In this document: piece by piece, positions 45,660 through 55,904 of the stretch
How positions within the stretch are numbered: position 1 is the stretch's first letter
How the letters are laid out: each line of letters opens with the position of its first letter
From: Paraburkholderia sp. BCC1886
GTDB lineage: Bacteria; Pseudomonadota; Gammaproteobacteria; Burkholderiales; Burkholderiaceae
Reading direction: 5' to 3'
DNA: 64,000 nucleotides
NCBI RefSeq assembly: GCF_900996245.1
Contig: NZ_CAAJGK010000085.1
Location: 248,001-312,000 of the forward strand
Translations under genes and position numbers: made by a program
Notes under the pieces: model-generated
Database searches by the model: none
What the model was told of the DNA's origin: nothing
The model's input: the letters and a program-made list of their open reading frames with translations, nothing else

Positions 45660-45774
45660 CTGGTACTCCGTGCTTGATGGCACCGAAAGCCGGTAGCGAA
45701 GCCGCCGACCTAGGGTTAACACTGACAGTTTACCAGAGATAAGGGTTTTCCCTAGTTTTTCAATAAGGGCTGAA

Positions 45775-46497
45775 TTACAAACGGAGCGCGTCCGCCAGCG
45801 TCATTGCGTGGCGGGCCTTAACCAGCGTCGTGCGCGCCGCGCGGGCGTCGAAGGCCACCTGAATCAGTCCGCGAAGCTGCGACGGCTGGCGCAGCAATTC
45901 CCGCAAAATCGGCCCGAGCGCGGTACTGCCGTCGTCCTGCAAGCCGGCTGTCGCGGCGGACGGTAGAGTCCGCCACGCCGGATCGACAATCGTGCGGCAC
46001 ACGGCGAACGGCACGCCATGCGCGGCTGCCGTCGCGCCCGCGATGTGCGACTCCATATCCACCGCCAGCGCGCCGGTCGAGCCGTGCAACGCGCGCTTGT
46101 CGTCCGCGCTGATGAGCGGCGCCGTGACCGCCGCCATCGAACCGCGCCGCAGACGCGCCCCGACCGGCTGGCCGCTCATCGCCGCGGCCAGCCGGTCGGC
46201 CCATGCCGGATCGGTCGGCAATCGTCCGAACGGCCCGTCGACCGCGTCCGCGATAATCAGCGCGCCCGGCTCCAGATCGGGTGCGAGGCCGCCCGCCGTA
46301 CCGAAGCTGACGATGCCCGCGCAGCCGCGCGCTACCACCGCGCTGAGCGCGCGCTCCAGCAGATCGGCGCGCGCCGCATAGACCACTTCGACGCCGTCGC
46401 CGCGCGCGATGCGCGCTTCGAACGCCATGCCCGTCACGACGATCACCGGCCGGGTGCTGCGACCGCCGGCCGCGGTCGGCGCAATTCCGGACGACAT
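45775..46497 (-). CDS. hpnG: hopanoid-associated phosphorylase HpnG
   Basis: 240 residues, nucleoside-phosphorylase fold: VVTGMAFEARIAR near the start, SFGTAGGLAPDLEPGALIIAD and ALAVDMESHIAGATA. HpnG removes adenine from adenosylhopane to give phosphoribosylhopane. It lies 3 bp after the shc stop, in the hpnD-hpnE-shc-hpnG operon, as its last gene. Confidence 0.9.
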   Translation of the reverse strand: MSSGIAPTAAGGRSTRPVIVVTGMAFEARIARGDGVEVVYAARADLLERALSAVVARGCAGIVSFGTAGGLAPDLEPGALIIADAVDGPFGRLPTDPAWADRLAAAMSGQPVGARLRRGSMAAVTAPLISADDKRALHGSTGALAVDMESHIAGATAAAHGVPFAVCRTIVDPAWRTLPSAATAGLQDDGSTALGPILRELLRQPSQLRGLIQVAFDARAARTTLVKARHAMTLADALRL

Positions 46498-46500
46498 CCG

Positions 46501-48558
46501 TTACATCCCGACCGTGACGCGCGTCGTGCCGGCGCGCGTCAGATTGCGGTAGCGCGCGAGCGCCCACAACGGGAAGAACTTGCGATAGCCGTGATAGCGC
46601 AGATAGAACACGCGCGGAAAGCCGGTCGCCGTGAATCGCGTCTCGTCCCACAGTCCATGCTCGCGCTGTTCCCGCTGTAGATACGCAATGCCACGCGCCA
46701 CCGCCTCGTGATCGACCGCGCCGGCGGCCATCAGCCCCAACAACGCCCACGCGGTTTGCGACGCGGTGCTTGGCGCGCGCTCGTAGCCGCGATAGTCGAG
46801 CTTGTAGCTCTCGCCGCCTTCGCCCCAGCCGCCGTCCTGATTCTGGATAGACAGCAGCCACTGCACCGCGCGCTGGATGCGCGGGTCGTCGTGCGGCATG
46901 CCCGCGGCGTTCAGCGAACACAGTGCGGTCCACGTGCCGTACACGTAATTCAGGCCCCACCGGCCGTACCAGCTGCCGTCCGGCTCCTGCTCCTTGAGCA
47001 TGTAGTCGAGCGCGCGCTGGGCCGGCGCGCTGTTCTGCGGCAGCTCGCCGAGTTGCGCGAGCATCGACAGACAACGGCCCGACACGTCAGCCGTCGGCGG
47101 ATCGAGCAACGCGCCGTGATCCGAGAACGGGATGTTGTTCAGGTAGTACTGGGTGTTTTCCGGTTCGAACGCACCCCAGCCGCCGTCGCTGCTCTGCATC
47201 CCGACCACCCATTCGCGCGCGCGCGCAATCGCGTCGCGGTCCACGTCGGAGTGCGTGAGATCCGCCGAGCGCTGCATGGCCATCGCCACCACTGCCGTAT
47301 CGTCGACGTCGGGGTAATGCGCGTTGTTGTACTGAAACGCCCAGCCGCCGGGACGCACCGTCGGACGGCGCGAGATCCAGTCGCCGCGCACGTCGAGAAT
47401 CTGCAAAGGACGCAACCACGCGAGACCGCGTTCAGCGGCCTGCTCGGCATGCGCCTCGCCGGTTTCGAGCAACGCGTGCGCGACCAGCGAGGTGTCCCAC
47501 ACCGGCGACAGACACGGCTGGCAGTACGCCTCGTCGTCCTTGATCACCAGCAGCTTGTCGATGGACCGGCGCGCGATCGCGCGGTTCGGGTGATCGGCGG
47601 GATAGCCGAGCACGTCGTACATCATCACCGAGTTGGCCATGGCTGGGAAAATCGCGCCGAGGCCGTCTTCGCCGTTCAGCCGTTCGTCGACGAAACGCAC
47701 GGCTTCGCGCACCGCGCGCTCGCGCGTGGCTTGCGGGAACAGCCCGTCGACCGCGCGCAGCAACACGTCCACGCCGCGGAAGAAGGTGAACCAGCCGGCG
47801 TGCTGATGCGGCGCCCGCTCGTTCATGCCGGTGTTGACCGGCGCACCGCGGAACAGCTCGTCGATCCGCACGCGACGCGGATTGCGCGCCAGCGGCCGCT
47901 TCGCATTCAACACGAGCAAAGGCACGATGACCGTGCGCGCCCAGTACGACACCTTCGACAGATGGAACGGGAACCACTGCGGCAGCAGCGTGATTTCGAC
48001 TGGCATCATCGGCACCGCGCGCCATGACACAACGCCGAACAGCGCCAGCAGGATACGCGTGAACACATTGACGTTTTCCGCGCCGCCATGCCCGAGGATC
48101 GCGTCGCGCGCGCGGACCATGTGCTCGGCATCGACCGGGTCGCCGATCATCTTCAGCGCGAAGTAGGCCTTCACGCTGGCGCTGATGTCGAGTGCGCCGT
48201 CAGTGAAGAGCGGCCAGCCGCCGTTCGCGAGCTGGATGCGGCGCAGGTAGCGGCCGATCTTCTGTTCCAGTTCGAGGTTCGGCGTTTCGCCGAGATAGTG
48301 GACCAGCAGCACGTATTCGGCGGGAATGGTCGCGTCGGCTTCGAGTTCGTAGACCCAGTGGCCGTCCGCCTGCTGCGCGGCGAGAATCGCGTCGGTCGCG
48401 CGGGTGACGACGGCGTCGAGCGCGGGGTCTTGCGTTGCAGCCTGCGAAGCCGGGGGCACGGCGGCGCTCGCCGGCAAATCGAGCGTCAGATGCGCCAGCT
48501 CGGGTAGCACGGCAGGCGCCGCGGCATCCAGTTGCGGGTCTTGAGAGAAGTCGTTCAT
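46501..48558 (-). CDS. shc: squalene-hopene cyclase
   Basis: 685 residues from ATG 48558 (MNDFSQDPQ), overlapping the hpnE stop by ATGA. Catalytic acid motif Asp417-Val-Asp-Asp-Thr-Ala422. Several QW repeats are visible (ADGHWVYELEAD, SSDGGWGAF, PDGSWYGRWG, QDGGWGEGG). It cyclises squalene to hopene/diplopterol at the membrane. Also called HpnF. Confidence 0.95.
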   Translation of the reverse strand: MNDFSQDPQLDAAAPAVLPELAHLTLDLPASAAVPPASQAATQDPALDAVVTRATDAILAAQQADGHWVYELEADATIPAEYVLLVHYLGETPNLELEQKIGRYLRRIQLANGGWPLFTDGALDISASVKAYFALKMIGDPVDAEHMVRARDAILGHGGAENVNVFTRILLALFGVVSWRAVPMMPVEITLLPQWFPFHLSKVSYWARTVIVPLLVLNAKRPLARNPRRVRIDELFRGAPVNTGMNERAPHQHAGWFTFFRGVDVLLRAVDGLFPQATRERAVREAVRFVDERLNGEDGLGAIFPAMANSVMMYDVLGYPADHPNRAIARRSIDKLLVIKDDEAYCQPCLSPVWDTSLVAHALLETGEAHAEQAAERGLAWLRPLQILDVRGDWISRRPTVRPGGWAFQYNNAHYPDVDDTAVVAMAMQRSADLTHSDVDRDAIARAREWVVGMQSSDGGWGAFEPENTQYYLNNIPFSDHGALLDPPTADVSGRCLSMLAQLGELPQNSAPAQRALDYMLKEQEPDGSWYGRWGLNYVYGTWTALCSLNAAGMPHDDPRIQRAVQWLLSIQNQDGGWGEGGESYKLDYRGYERAPSTASQTAWALLGLMAAGAVDHEAVARGIAYLQREQREHGLWDETRFTATGFPRVFYLRYHGYRKFFPLWALARYRNLTRAGTTRVTVGM

Positions 48559-49823
48559 CGGCGTTCCATCGGTTGATTCAGTAGCAGGTCCGCGGCCTTC
48601 TGGCCGGAGCGGATCGCCCCTTCGATCGTCGCGGGCAGGCCGGTGGCCGTCCAGTCGCCCGCGAGCGTCAAATTGTTCCAGCGCGTGCGCGTGCCGGGAC
48701 GCAACGTGTCCTGATCCGGCAGCGCCGCGAAGGTCGCGTGTTTTTCCAGCACGACCTGCCAGGCCGGCAGCGGGTCGACCGGCAGATTCACGGCGCGCGC
48801 TACCTCGGCCCACAGCGTGCGCGCGAGCTCGTCGCGCGGCATGTCGAGTACGCGCTCGGCCGCGTTCACCGTGACGGACAAACGGCCATCGGTGGCAAAC
48901 AGCCAGCCGGCGGTGCCGTTCAGCAGGCCCGTGATGGGCGGCAAGCCGAGCGGCGGCTCGACGGCAAAATGAGCATGCGCGACCGCGGCAAACCGGTTCG
49001 GCGCACGCAGGCCCGGAACGAGGGTCGGCGCGACCTCGGGCGGCACGGCCAGCAGCACCGCCTGATTCGGCGCCAGCGCGACGTGTTCGTTGGCGAAACG
49101 CAGCGCCTGCACCCGCGTGTTGTCCGTGCTGAACACGATGTCGTTCAGCCGCGAGCCGAGCTGGATCGCTGCGCCGCCGTGCTGCAACAGCCGCAGCGCC
49201 GGATCGACGAAAGCACTGCCGAGCCCGTTGCGCGCCACCAGCGGCCGGCATGCGAGGCCGCCTGCCAGCAAAGTCTCGCGCAGCATGGCGCCGGTCAGTT
49301 CCGCCGACGCTTCGCGTGGTCCGACATTCAGCAACGCGTGAAACAGCGGCCGCAGCAGCCGGTCCCACAACGCGCCGCTGCAACGCATGGTCTCGCCGAC
49401 ACTCCGGCCCGGCCGCGCGAACAGCAGCGGCACGAGCGCGAGGTAATCGGCGGGACCGGTGTTCGGCACGCGCGCAGCCGCATCGAAAATCCACCACGGC
49501 AGATGGCCGGGCGAGACCCGTACGGTCCAGCGCGCGAGCGTCGCCAGGTCGACGAACGGAAACTCGGGCTGATCCGGGCCGACCAGTTCGTCGACCGCGC
49601 CGATTGCACGCAGGTAGTTCATCGTCGCGGCGTTGCCGGACAGCACCATGTGATTGCCGCTGTCGATGGTCGCGCCGAGCCGGCTGTCGTAGTACGAGCG
49701 GCATCGCCCGCCCGCGTAAACCGCCGCGTCGTGCAGCACGACCTGCGCGCCGCGCCGCTGCAACTGCACGGCGGCGGCGAGGCCGGCAAGACCTGCGCCG
49801 ACCACGTGGACGAGCTTCTTCAT
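48555..49823 (-). CDS. hpnE: hydroxysqualene dehydroxylase HpnE
   Basis: 422 residues. An FAD dinucleotide fold starts at once: VVGAGLAGLAAA (8-19), then YAGGRCRSYYDSRLG. A late LAGDWTATGLPATIEGAI closes the FAD site. Carotenoid-desaturase-like family. It reduces hydroxysqualene to squalene. It lies 12 bp after hpnD and is coupled to shc. Confidence 0.92.
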   Translation of the reverse strand: MKKLVHVVGAGLAGLAAAVQLQRRGAQVVLHDAAVYAGGRCRSYYDSRLGATIDSGNHMVLSGNAATMNYLRAIGAVDELVGPDQPEFPFVDLATLARWTVRVSPGHLPWWIFDAAARVPNTGPADYLALVPLLFARPGRSVGETMRCSGALWDRLLRPLFHALLNVGPREASAELTGAMLRETLLAGGLACRPLVARNGLGSAFVDPALRLLQHGGAAIQLGSRLNDIVFSTDNTRVQALRFANEHVALAPNQAVLLAVPPEVAPTLVPGLRAPNRFAAVAHAHFAVEPPLGLPPITGLLNGTAGWLFATDGRLSVTVNAAERVLDMPRDELARTLWAEVARAVNLPVDPLPAWQVVLEKHATFAALPDQDTLRPGTRTRWNNLTLAGDWTATGLPATIEGAIRSGQKAADLLLNQPMERR

Positions 49824-49835
49824 CAGCTCAGAAGC

Positions 49836-50684
49836 TCAGAAGAACGCGTAGCGCGCGACGATCCACAGCAGACGCAAACGCGGCTTGTCGACCTTCGTAC
49901 GCGGCAGGTCGAAGCCGCGCTCGAGCGTGCGCTCGAGCAGCACGCGGTAGACGCCCGACATGATGCGCGGCGCGCGCACCTGGGCGCGCGGCTCGCGGTC
50001 CATGATCGCGTCGGCTTCGGCGAAGTGGCGTTGGGCGCGTTCGGCGAGCGTCGCGCAGACGCGCGGCAGCGCCGGTTCGGCGGCGATCTGGTGCGGGTTC
50101 GACACCGCGATGCCCTCCCGCGCGAGCAATTCGCGCGGAAGATAACAACGGTCGATATCGGCGTCTTCGTCGATATCGCGCAGGATGTTGGTGAGTTGCA
50201 GCGCGCGGCCCAGATGGTGCGCGAGCAGACGGCCGGGCTCTTCCTGCATCCCGAATATCCTCACCGACAGACGGCCCGCGGCGCTCGCGACGCGGTCGCA
50301 ATACAGGTCGAGCGTGGCTTCGTCCGGGCCGCAGATGTCGGCGGCCGCGTCCATGGCCATGCCGTCGATCATCGCGTGGAAGTCGTCGCGTTGCAGGTGG
50401 AAGGTGTGAATGTGTCGCGTGAGCGCGCGCAGCGAAGCGCGCGGTGCGCCGGCATAGCAGGCGTCGATGTCCGTACGCCAGCGCTCGAGCCCGGCGGCGC
50501 GTTCGGCGCGCGGCAGGTTGCTGTCGGCGATATCGTCGACGGCGCGGCAGAAAGCGTAGACCTGATACATGGCATCGCGCTGCGCGGCCGGCAGGATGCG
50601 CATGGCGAGGTAGAACGAGCTGCCGGACGTAGCGGCAGCGGCGTCGACTTCTGTATCGTCCACGGTGATATTGGAAACAGCCAA
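49836..50684 (-). CDS. hpnD: presqualene diphosphate synthase HpnD
   Basis: 282 residues from TTG 50684, preferred because AGCGGAGATCGTC lies before it; ATG at 50723 is possible but has no ribosome site. Prenyltransferase motifs: VYAFCRAVDDIAD and LQLTNILRDIDEDADIDRCYLP. It condenses two farnesyl diphosphates and acts before HpnC. First gene of the hpnD-hpnE-shc-hpnG operon. Confidence 0.9.
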   Translation of the reverse strand: MAVSNITVDDTEVDAAAATSGSSFYLAMRILPAAQRDAMYQVYAFCRAVDDIADSNLPRAERAAGLERWRTDIDACYAGAPRASLRALTRHIHTFHLQRDDFHAMIDGMAMDAAADICGPDEATLDLYCDRVASAAGRLSVRIFGMQEEPGRLLAHHLGRALQLTNILRDIDEDADIDRCYLPRELLAREGIAVSNPHQIAAEPALPRVCATLAERAQRHFAEADAIMDREPRAQVRAPRIMSGVYRVLLERTLERGFDLPRTKVDKPRLRLLWIVARYAFF

Positions 50685-50904
50685 GACGATCTCCGCTGGA
50701 GGCGCCCGCTGAAAGGCGTTCATGAAGTTGGATGCGACCCGGAATCCGTCAGGATTTGCCACGACCCCTGAGGGCCGCTTGGGACCGGCGGCCGGCGCGC
50801 GCGAACAGGCGCGAAACACCCGGCAGGCAGGCCGGAAACGGCGAAAAGTATATCAACGTTTGTAAGAGGCCGCTGTCTTGCGGCGCCCGCGCCCCGCCCG
50901 GAGC

Positions 50905-51843
50905 CTAGACGAACGCCACCGAGCAGTTGCGCCCTTGCCGCTTCGCGCTGTAAAGCGCCGCGTCGGCTTCGTTGATCAGCACGTCGTAGGCGGGCACGCC
51001 CTTGCGCGCAGCCGCGCCGCCGACGCTCGCGGTGACCGGCACGCTGCGGCCCTGCACGTCGATCGGTGTATCCGCAATCGTGCAGCGGATTTTCTCGGCG
51101 ACGCGCATCGCGTCCTCGAGCGGCGTGCACGGCAGCAGCAACGCGAATTCCTCGCCGCCGAACCGCCCGAACGTGTCCTGCGCGCGCACCACGCCGGCGA
51201 CGCGCTGCGCCATCACGCGCAGCACCGTGTCGCCGACGCCGTGGCCAAACTGATCGTTGATGGTCTTGAAGTGATCGAGATCGAACAGCAGCACCGACAT
51301 CTCGCCGCCGTAGCGCTGCCAGCGCGTGTATTCGTCGCGCAGCCGCGCTTCGAAGAAACGGCGGTTGGCGATGCCCGTCAGGCCGTCGAGATTGGCGAAC
51401 TCCTGCAGCTTGGCGACCGCTTCCTCGCGCTCGCGCTGCACGATGCTGACGTGCGTCACATCGGAGATCGTCACGCACACGGCCACCACCTCGCGATCGC
51501 GCACGAGCGGCATGAAGGTGCAGTCCTGCTGCATGAAGTCCACGCCGCCGGTAATCGGCCGGTCGTGATCGAACTTGAACAGATACGGGCGCTGTTCCCA
51601 CGAGCTGAATGCAAAGCTGCCCAGCTGGAATACGCTTTCGATCTTGCGCGACAGCCACACGCGCGGCAGTTCGGGAAAGTGCGTGAAGAGCGACTGACCG
51701 ACCACCTGCTCCGCGGTCAAACCGCTGTGGTCCTGCATGAAGCGATTCCACATCAGCACGGTCATGTCGCGGTCGAGCACGAACAGACCGAAGCCGACCC
51801 GCTCGACCACCAGGTCGCTCAACGAAACGGCGGACAGCGTCAT
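50905..51843 (-). CDS. PAS-GGDEF diguanylate cyclase
   Basis: 312 residues from ATG 51843 (overlaps the CheC-like stop, ATGA). An N-terminal PAS domain (ERVGFGLFVLDRDMTVLMWN) and a PAC-like segment, then GGDEF: LDGLTGIANRRFFE and RFGGEEFALLLP. An inhibitory-site RxxD (RAQD) lies five residues before GGEEF, so feedback control by c-di-GMP is likely. It is the last gene of a three-gene signalling operon. Confidence 0.93.
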   Translation of the reverse strand: MTLSAVSLSDLVVERVGFGLFVLDRDMTVLMWNRFMQDHSGLTAEQVVGQSLFTHFPELPRVWLSRKIESVFQLGSFAFSSWEQRPYLFKFDHDRPITGGVDFMQQDCTFMPLVRDREVVAVCVTISDVTHVSIVQREREEAVAKLQEFANLDGLTGIANRRFFEARLRDEYTRWQRYGGEMSVLLFDLDHFKTINDQFGHGVGDTVLRVMAQRVAGVVRAQDTFGRFGGEEFALLLPCTPLEDAMRVAEKIRCTIADTPIDVQGRSVPVTASVGGAAARKGVPAYDVLINEADAALYSAKRQGRNCSVAFV

Positions 51844-52463
51844 AGGCTGGACAGCAGCGCGTCGAGCGCGCCGTTCATCTGGCGGATCGATTCTTCGGCC
51901 ATCAGCATCACGAGGTGGGCGCGGAAGCTGTGGTCTTCCAGCGCGAAATTCACTTCGACGAGCAGCGCAACTTCCCATTGCAGCACGCCGGGCTGGAACA
52001 CCTCGTCGAGCGTCAGCGCCGCGCCGAGCAGACCCGGCGCCGAAAACACCGGCGTGCGGCCGAGCTGATCGAGAATCGACGATACGCAGGCGCCGGTCAG
52101 CACGTTGGCGACGTCGAACATCAATTCCTGCTGGCTGACCGCTTCGTAAGCGGAACTCGCATACGGGTCGCTCACGAGCGCGCAGAGTTCTTCGATGCTG
52201 TCGCTGCGGCAGATCACCAGCGCTTCGCCCTTGATGTCGGAGCGGAAACCCTGGCGCACCGCGCTCACCGTATCCTCGATGCCGGTCATCTCGCGCAACG
52301 CCGCGGCCGCCTCGGCGACCGCCACCACCTTCACGCGCGGCACCGATAGTTCGATGAACGCGTCGAGCAGCCGCGCGAGACGCGTGGCGGCCTGGCCCAT
52401 CGCCAGATTGGCGACCTCCTGCAGCGCGTCGCGCTGATCTTCGTTCAGCACTGGCTCAGACAT
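51840..52463 (-). CDS. CheC-like chemotaxis phosphatase
   Basis: 207 residues. Two CheC/CheX-type motifs: DALQEVANLAMGQAA near 12 (complete D-x3-E-x2-N-x3-G) and ELMFDVANVLTGA near 113, with the Glu position replaced. It should dephosphorylate the adjacent CheY-like receiver, overlapping it by 8 bp and the GGDEF gene by 4 bp. Confidence 0.88.
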   Translation of the reverse strand: MSEPVLNEDQRDALQEVANLAMGQAATRLARLLDAFIELSVPRVKVVAVAEAAAALREMTGIEDTVSAVRQGFRSDIKGEALVICRSDSIEELCALVSDPYASSAYEAVSQQELMFDVANVLTGACVSSILDQLGRTPVFSAPGLLGAALTLDEVFQPGVLQWEVALLVEVNFALEDHSFRAHLVMLMAEESIRQMNGALDALLSSL

Positions 52464-52824
52464 ACAACCCGTACTCCTTGAGGATGGGGAGTAGCGCCTC
52501 GGGCGTCACCGGCTTCGCGACGAACGCCATCGCCCCGAGCGCGCGCACGCGCGACTGCGCCATCGGCTGAACATCGGCGGAGACGACGATCACGAAGGTG
52601 TTCAAATCCTCATGCTGGAGCGCCTCCAGCACCTGGTAGCCGGTCATGTCCGGCATCGTCAGATCGAGGAACATGACCGACGCCCGGCCCTCGCGATACA
52701 GGCCGAGCGCTTCGCGTCCGTTCGACGCGTACGACACGTCGACCTCCCAGTCCGGCGGCAATGCCTTGGTCAGCACCTTGCGGGCAAGCAGCGAATCGTC
52801 GGCGATCACAATGGGCAAAGACAT
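52456..52824 (-). CDS. CheY-like single-domain response regulator
   Basis: 122 residues. Acidic pocket Asp9/Asp10, phospho-acceptor Asp54 (LDLTMPDM), Ser82 and Lys104 (FVAKPVTP). No output domain. First gene of the receiver-CheC-GGDEF operon; it is a candidate partner for the divergent hybrid kinase at 53331. Confidence 0.9.
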   Translation of the reverse strand: MSLPIVIADDSLLARKVLTKALPPDWEVDVSYASNGREALGLYREGRASVMFLDLTMPDMTGYQVLEALQHEDLNTFVIVVSADVQPMAQSRVRALGAMAFVAKPVTPEALLPILKEYGLYV

Positions 52825-53330
52825 GGGGCGGTCGATTATGCGAAATGAATTTATGCGGATTAACGGCGCGGCGCAGTCGTTTCTTTAGCGCGCCGGGCTG
52901 TCCGCCGGGCGCCGGCTATGAGAGGCGGAAACGGAGCCTGCGCTGAGAGCCTGTTCGTGCGGTAGGCGTGGTCGGGCTGCCCTGGCGGCAAATGGGCCCC
53001 GAAAATGAAGGGCGCATATTTTCCGATGGGGGCGATTCTCAAATCAATTGCACGGAAAGGCAACCCGACAAATTCCGGTTCATGGCGATGAATTTCCAGT
53101 TCACCCGGTCTTTCGAGTCGTTCTCTCGCACAAACGGGAGATTTCTCCGCGTTTCTGCTTTTGTGTACGTTTGCGCCCGGCGATTTGTCACTGATTTCAG
53201 CCGGTCGAAATCTCACACGCGATGCAATGAGCGCGGTAACTTGTACCGTCACGCTGTATGCTTCCGCTTGCACCCACCACTGCTTCCCGGTTTCCGTCCG
53301 TTTGTTCCAAACCGACTGGTATGAGCGACC
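52825..53330. other. divergent region between receiver and kinase genes
   Basis: About 500 bp without a credible gene; a Thr/Ser-free, A/T-richer centre (53000-53260) probably holds both promoters. No clear operator seen. Confidence 0.4.
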
Positions 53331-55649
53331 ATGACACCCGACCGGTTCAACCCCGCTGAGCCCAGCCGTCACGGCGACGACCCGCAGCAGGCCGCGCCGT
53401 TTCCGGTCGTGCCGGAACAGAACTTCCAGGTCCGCCGCGTCACGCTCATTGCGCTGCTGGCCGCCGCCGTCGTGCTGCCGTTCCTGTACGTGGTCGTCAT
53501 GTCGGCGAGCGATCTGCGCACGCGCGAAGCAGAAGCCACCGACATCACGCTGCGCACCGTGCGCGTCGCCGAAGAACATGCGCTGAAAGTGTTCGACATG
53601 AACGAAACGCTCGACGCGCGCATCGTCGATCTCACGCAAGGCCTGAGCGACGGCGACATCCGCGCCGGCGAGGCGGCCATTCACGACAAGCTGCGCCTGA
53701 TGGGCGGCGGTTATCCGCAAGTCGCGGCGGTGTCGATCTTCGGCAGCGGCGGCGCGCTGCTGGCGAGCAGCCGCTTCTTTCCCGTGCCGGCGGTGTCCAT
53801 CGTCGATCGCGCGGATTTCACCGGTGTGCGCGACGGCCGCGACCTCGACCACGTGTCGAAGGTGATGACCGGGCATGTGGCCGGGGAACAGGTGTTCAAC
53901 ATGGGCGTGGCGCGGCACGCGCCCGACGGCGCGTTTGCCGGCGTGGTGACCGTTGCGCTGCGGCCCAACTACTTCGCCGCCTTCTACCGCGAACTGCTGG
54001 GCGGCGGCGACGTCTCGCCGATGAGCATCAGTCTCGTGCGCGAAGACGGCGCGGTGCTCGCGCACTATCCGCACATGCCGCGCGAACCGGAGACCATGCC
54101 GCCGCACTCGTCGTTTGCCGAAGCGCTACGGCAAGGCCGTCACACCGGCGTCGTGGAGATGCAGGCGGACGACGACGGCGACGGCCAGAGCGAGCGTCTG
54201 ATCGTGGCGTTCCGTCACGTCGGCGCGTATCCCGTCTACGTGCTGTGCAGCTATAGCGCGTCGGCCATCTGGGCTGGTTGGTATCGGCACCTGAGCGTGC
54301 TGATCCTGTCGCTTTTCACGCCGTCCATCGCGCTGTGGTGCGTGATCTGGCTGTCGCTGCGACGGCTCGGCGCCGAGGAAGAAGCGTGGGCGCGCTGGCA
54401 GGCCGAAGCGTCGATGCGCCGCTCGATCGAGTCCGCGTACCGGCAATCCCGCAAGATGGAGGCGCTCGGCACGCTGGTCGGCAGCGTCGCGCACGACTTC
54501 AACAACCTGCTGATGATCGTCTCGGCCAACGTGCAGATTGTCCGGCATCGCGGCGTGGCGGGCTTCGAGCGCGAGTTGTCGGCGATGGAGCGCGCCCTCA
54601 AAAGCGGCCAGGCGCTCACCCGGCAACTGCTCGGGGTTGCGCGCAAGCAACCGTTGCGCAACGAGACGCTCGCGCTCGACCGCTGGCTGCCGGCGTGTCG
54701 CGAGTTGCTGGCTTCGTCGCTCGGCACGCGCATCGCGCTGGTGATCGACGTGGCCGCCGATATCTGGCCGGTGCGCGTCGACGAGGCCGAACTCGAACTC
54801 GCGTTGATCAATATCGCGGTGAATGCGCGCGACGCGATGCCGGCCGGCGGACGCTTCACGGTGCGCGCCACCCGGCTGGAGTTTCGTGCCCAGGACGGTT
54901 TTCCGCTGACCGGCGAGTTCGTGCAGATTTCGCTCGAAGACACCGGCACCGGTATGGCGCCCGAAGTGCTGGCCCGCGCTTTCGAGCCGCTTTTCACGAC
55001 CAAGCCGACGGGCATGGGCACCGGCCTCGGCCTGCCTCAGGTGTTCGCCTTCTGCGAGCGCTCGGGCGGGCTCGCGGCGATCGACAGCGCGGTCGGCGCG
55101 GGCACTTCGGTGCGGCTTTACCTGCCGCGCTCGGCAGCGTTGCCGGAAGTCGTCGAGCCCGCGCCGGCGTCGGCGCCTGGCGAGAATCGCGCGGCGACGC
55201 CGGGCCTGCGCATTCTGCTGGTCGAGGACAACGAAGAAGTCGCCGCCGGCACCGAAGCGCTGCTGCAGATGATGGGCCACCAGGTCACCCGCGTGCTCAA
55301 TGCCGACATCGCGCTGCGTTTGTTCGACGCGGCACAGGACCAACCGTCGCTCACTTTTCGCGATGCGCGATGCGGCGCGGCGCGGCCGTTCGACCTCGTG
55401 CTTTCCGACATCCATATGCCCGGCTCGATGAACGGCATCGATCTGGCTGAGGCGATCCACGAACTGGATCCGCGGCTGCCGGTCATCCTCGTCACCGGTT
55501 ACGCCGAAGAACTCGACCGCGCCCGGCAGGCGGATGTCCGTGTGCTCTCCAAACCCTTCGATATCGCGTTGCTGGACAAACTGCTGCAAGGCGTTCAGCG
55601 CGATCTGGCGCAAAGCGGCGGCGACCCGGCCAGGCAGCGGGAGTCGTAG
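53331..55649 (+). CDS. hybrid sensor histidine kinase with receiver
   Basis: 772 residues. Membrane helix at about 37-57, a periplasmic Cache-like sensor to about 310, and a second helix (LSVLILSLFTPSIALWCVIWL). Kinase core: His388 in GSVAHDFNNLL, the N box NIAVNARDAMPAGG, the G1 box DTGTGMAP, and TKPTGMGTGLGL. C-terminal receiver: LVEDNEEV, phospho-acceptor Asp693 (SDIHMPG) and SKPFD. Divergent from the CheY-CheC-GGDEF operon, so it may drive it. Confidence 0.92.
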   Translation: MTPDRFNPAEPSRHGDDPQQAAPFPVVPEQNFQVRRVTLIALLAAAVVLPFLYVVVMSASDLRTREAEATDITLRTVRVAEEHALKVFDMNETLDARIVDLTQGLSDGDIRAGEAAIHDKLRLMGGGYPQVAAVSIFGSGGALLASSRFFPVPAVSIVDRADFTGVRDGRDLDHVSKVMTGHVAGEQVFNMGVARHAPDGAFAGVVTVALRPNYFAAFYRELLGGGDVSPMSISLVREDGAVLAHYPHMPREPETMPPHSSFAEALRQGRHTGVVEMQADDDGDGQSERLIVAFRHVGAYPVYVLCSYSASAIWAGWYRHLSVLILSLFTPSIALWCVIWLSLRRLGAEEEAWARWQAEASMRRSIESAYRQSRKMEALGTLVGSVAHDFNNLLMIVSANVQIVRHRGVAGFERELSAMERALKSGQALTRQLLGVARKQPLRNETLALDRWLPACRELLASSLGTRIALVIDVAADIWPVRVDEAELELALINIAVNARDAMPAGGRFTVRATRLEFRAQDGFPLTGEFVQISLEDTGTGMAPEVLARAFEPLFTTKPTGMGTGLGLPQVFAFCERSGGLAAIDSAVGAGTSVRLYLPRSAALPEVVEPAPASAPGENRAATPGLRILLVEDNEEVAAGTEALLQMMGHQVTRVLNADIALRLFDAAQDQPSLTFRDARCGAARPFDLVLSDIHMPGSMNGIDLAEAIHELDPRLPVILVTGYAEELDRARQADVRVLSKPFDIALLDKLLQGVQRDLAQSGGDPARQRES

Positions 55650-55904
55650 CGGACAGGCCAAAGCTCCGGGTCGAACCGCGGCCAGCCGGCTTTGTCCCGG
55701 GTTCATCGCGCGTTTGTAAAAACGCGCGCCATCTGCTCTCCATGCGCGGCGTACCTGGATACACGGTGCAGCGGGCCCGGTCGCCATCTGTGTGGCCTCC
55801 GCGAAGACCGCGGCACGATCGTTGCGGCATGACGTCACGAGCAGGAACAAGCCGGGCGGGGCTTTCAGCTCCGTCCATCCGCCCAGATACGTCGGGAGAC
55901 AGCC

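Noticed and set aside
48738..50771. Plus-strand frame of 677 residues across hpnE and hpnD
   Set aside because: Antisense to two clear hopanoid genes and without protein-like composition.
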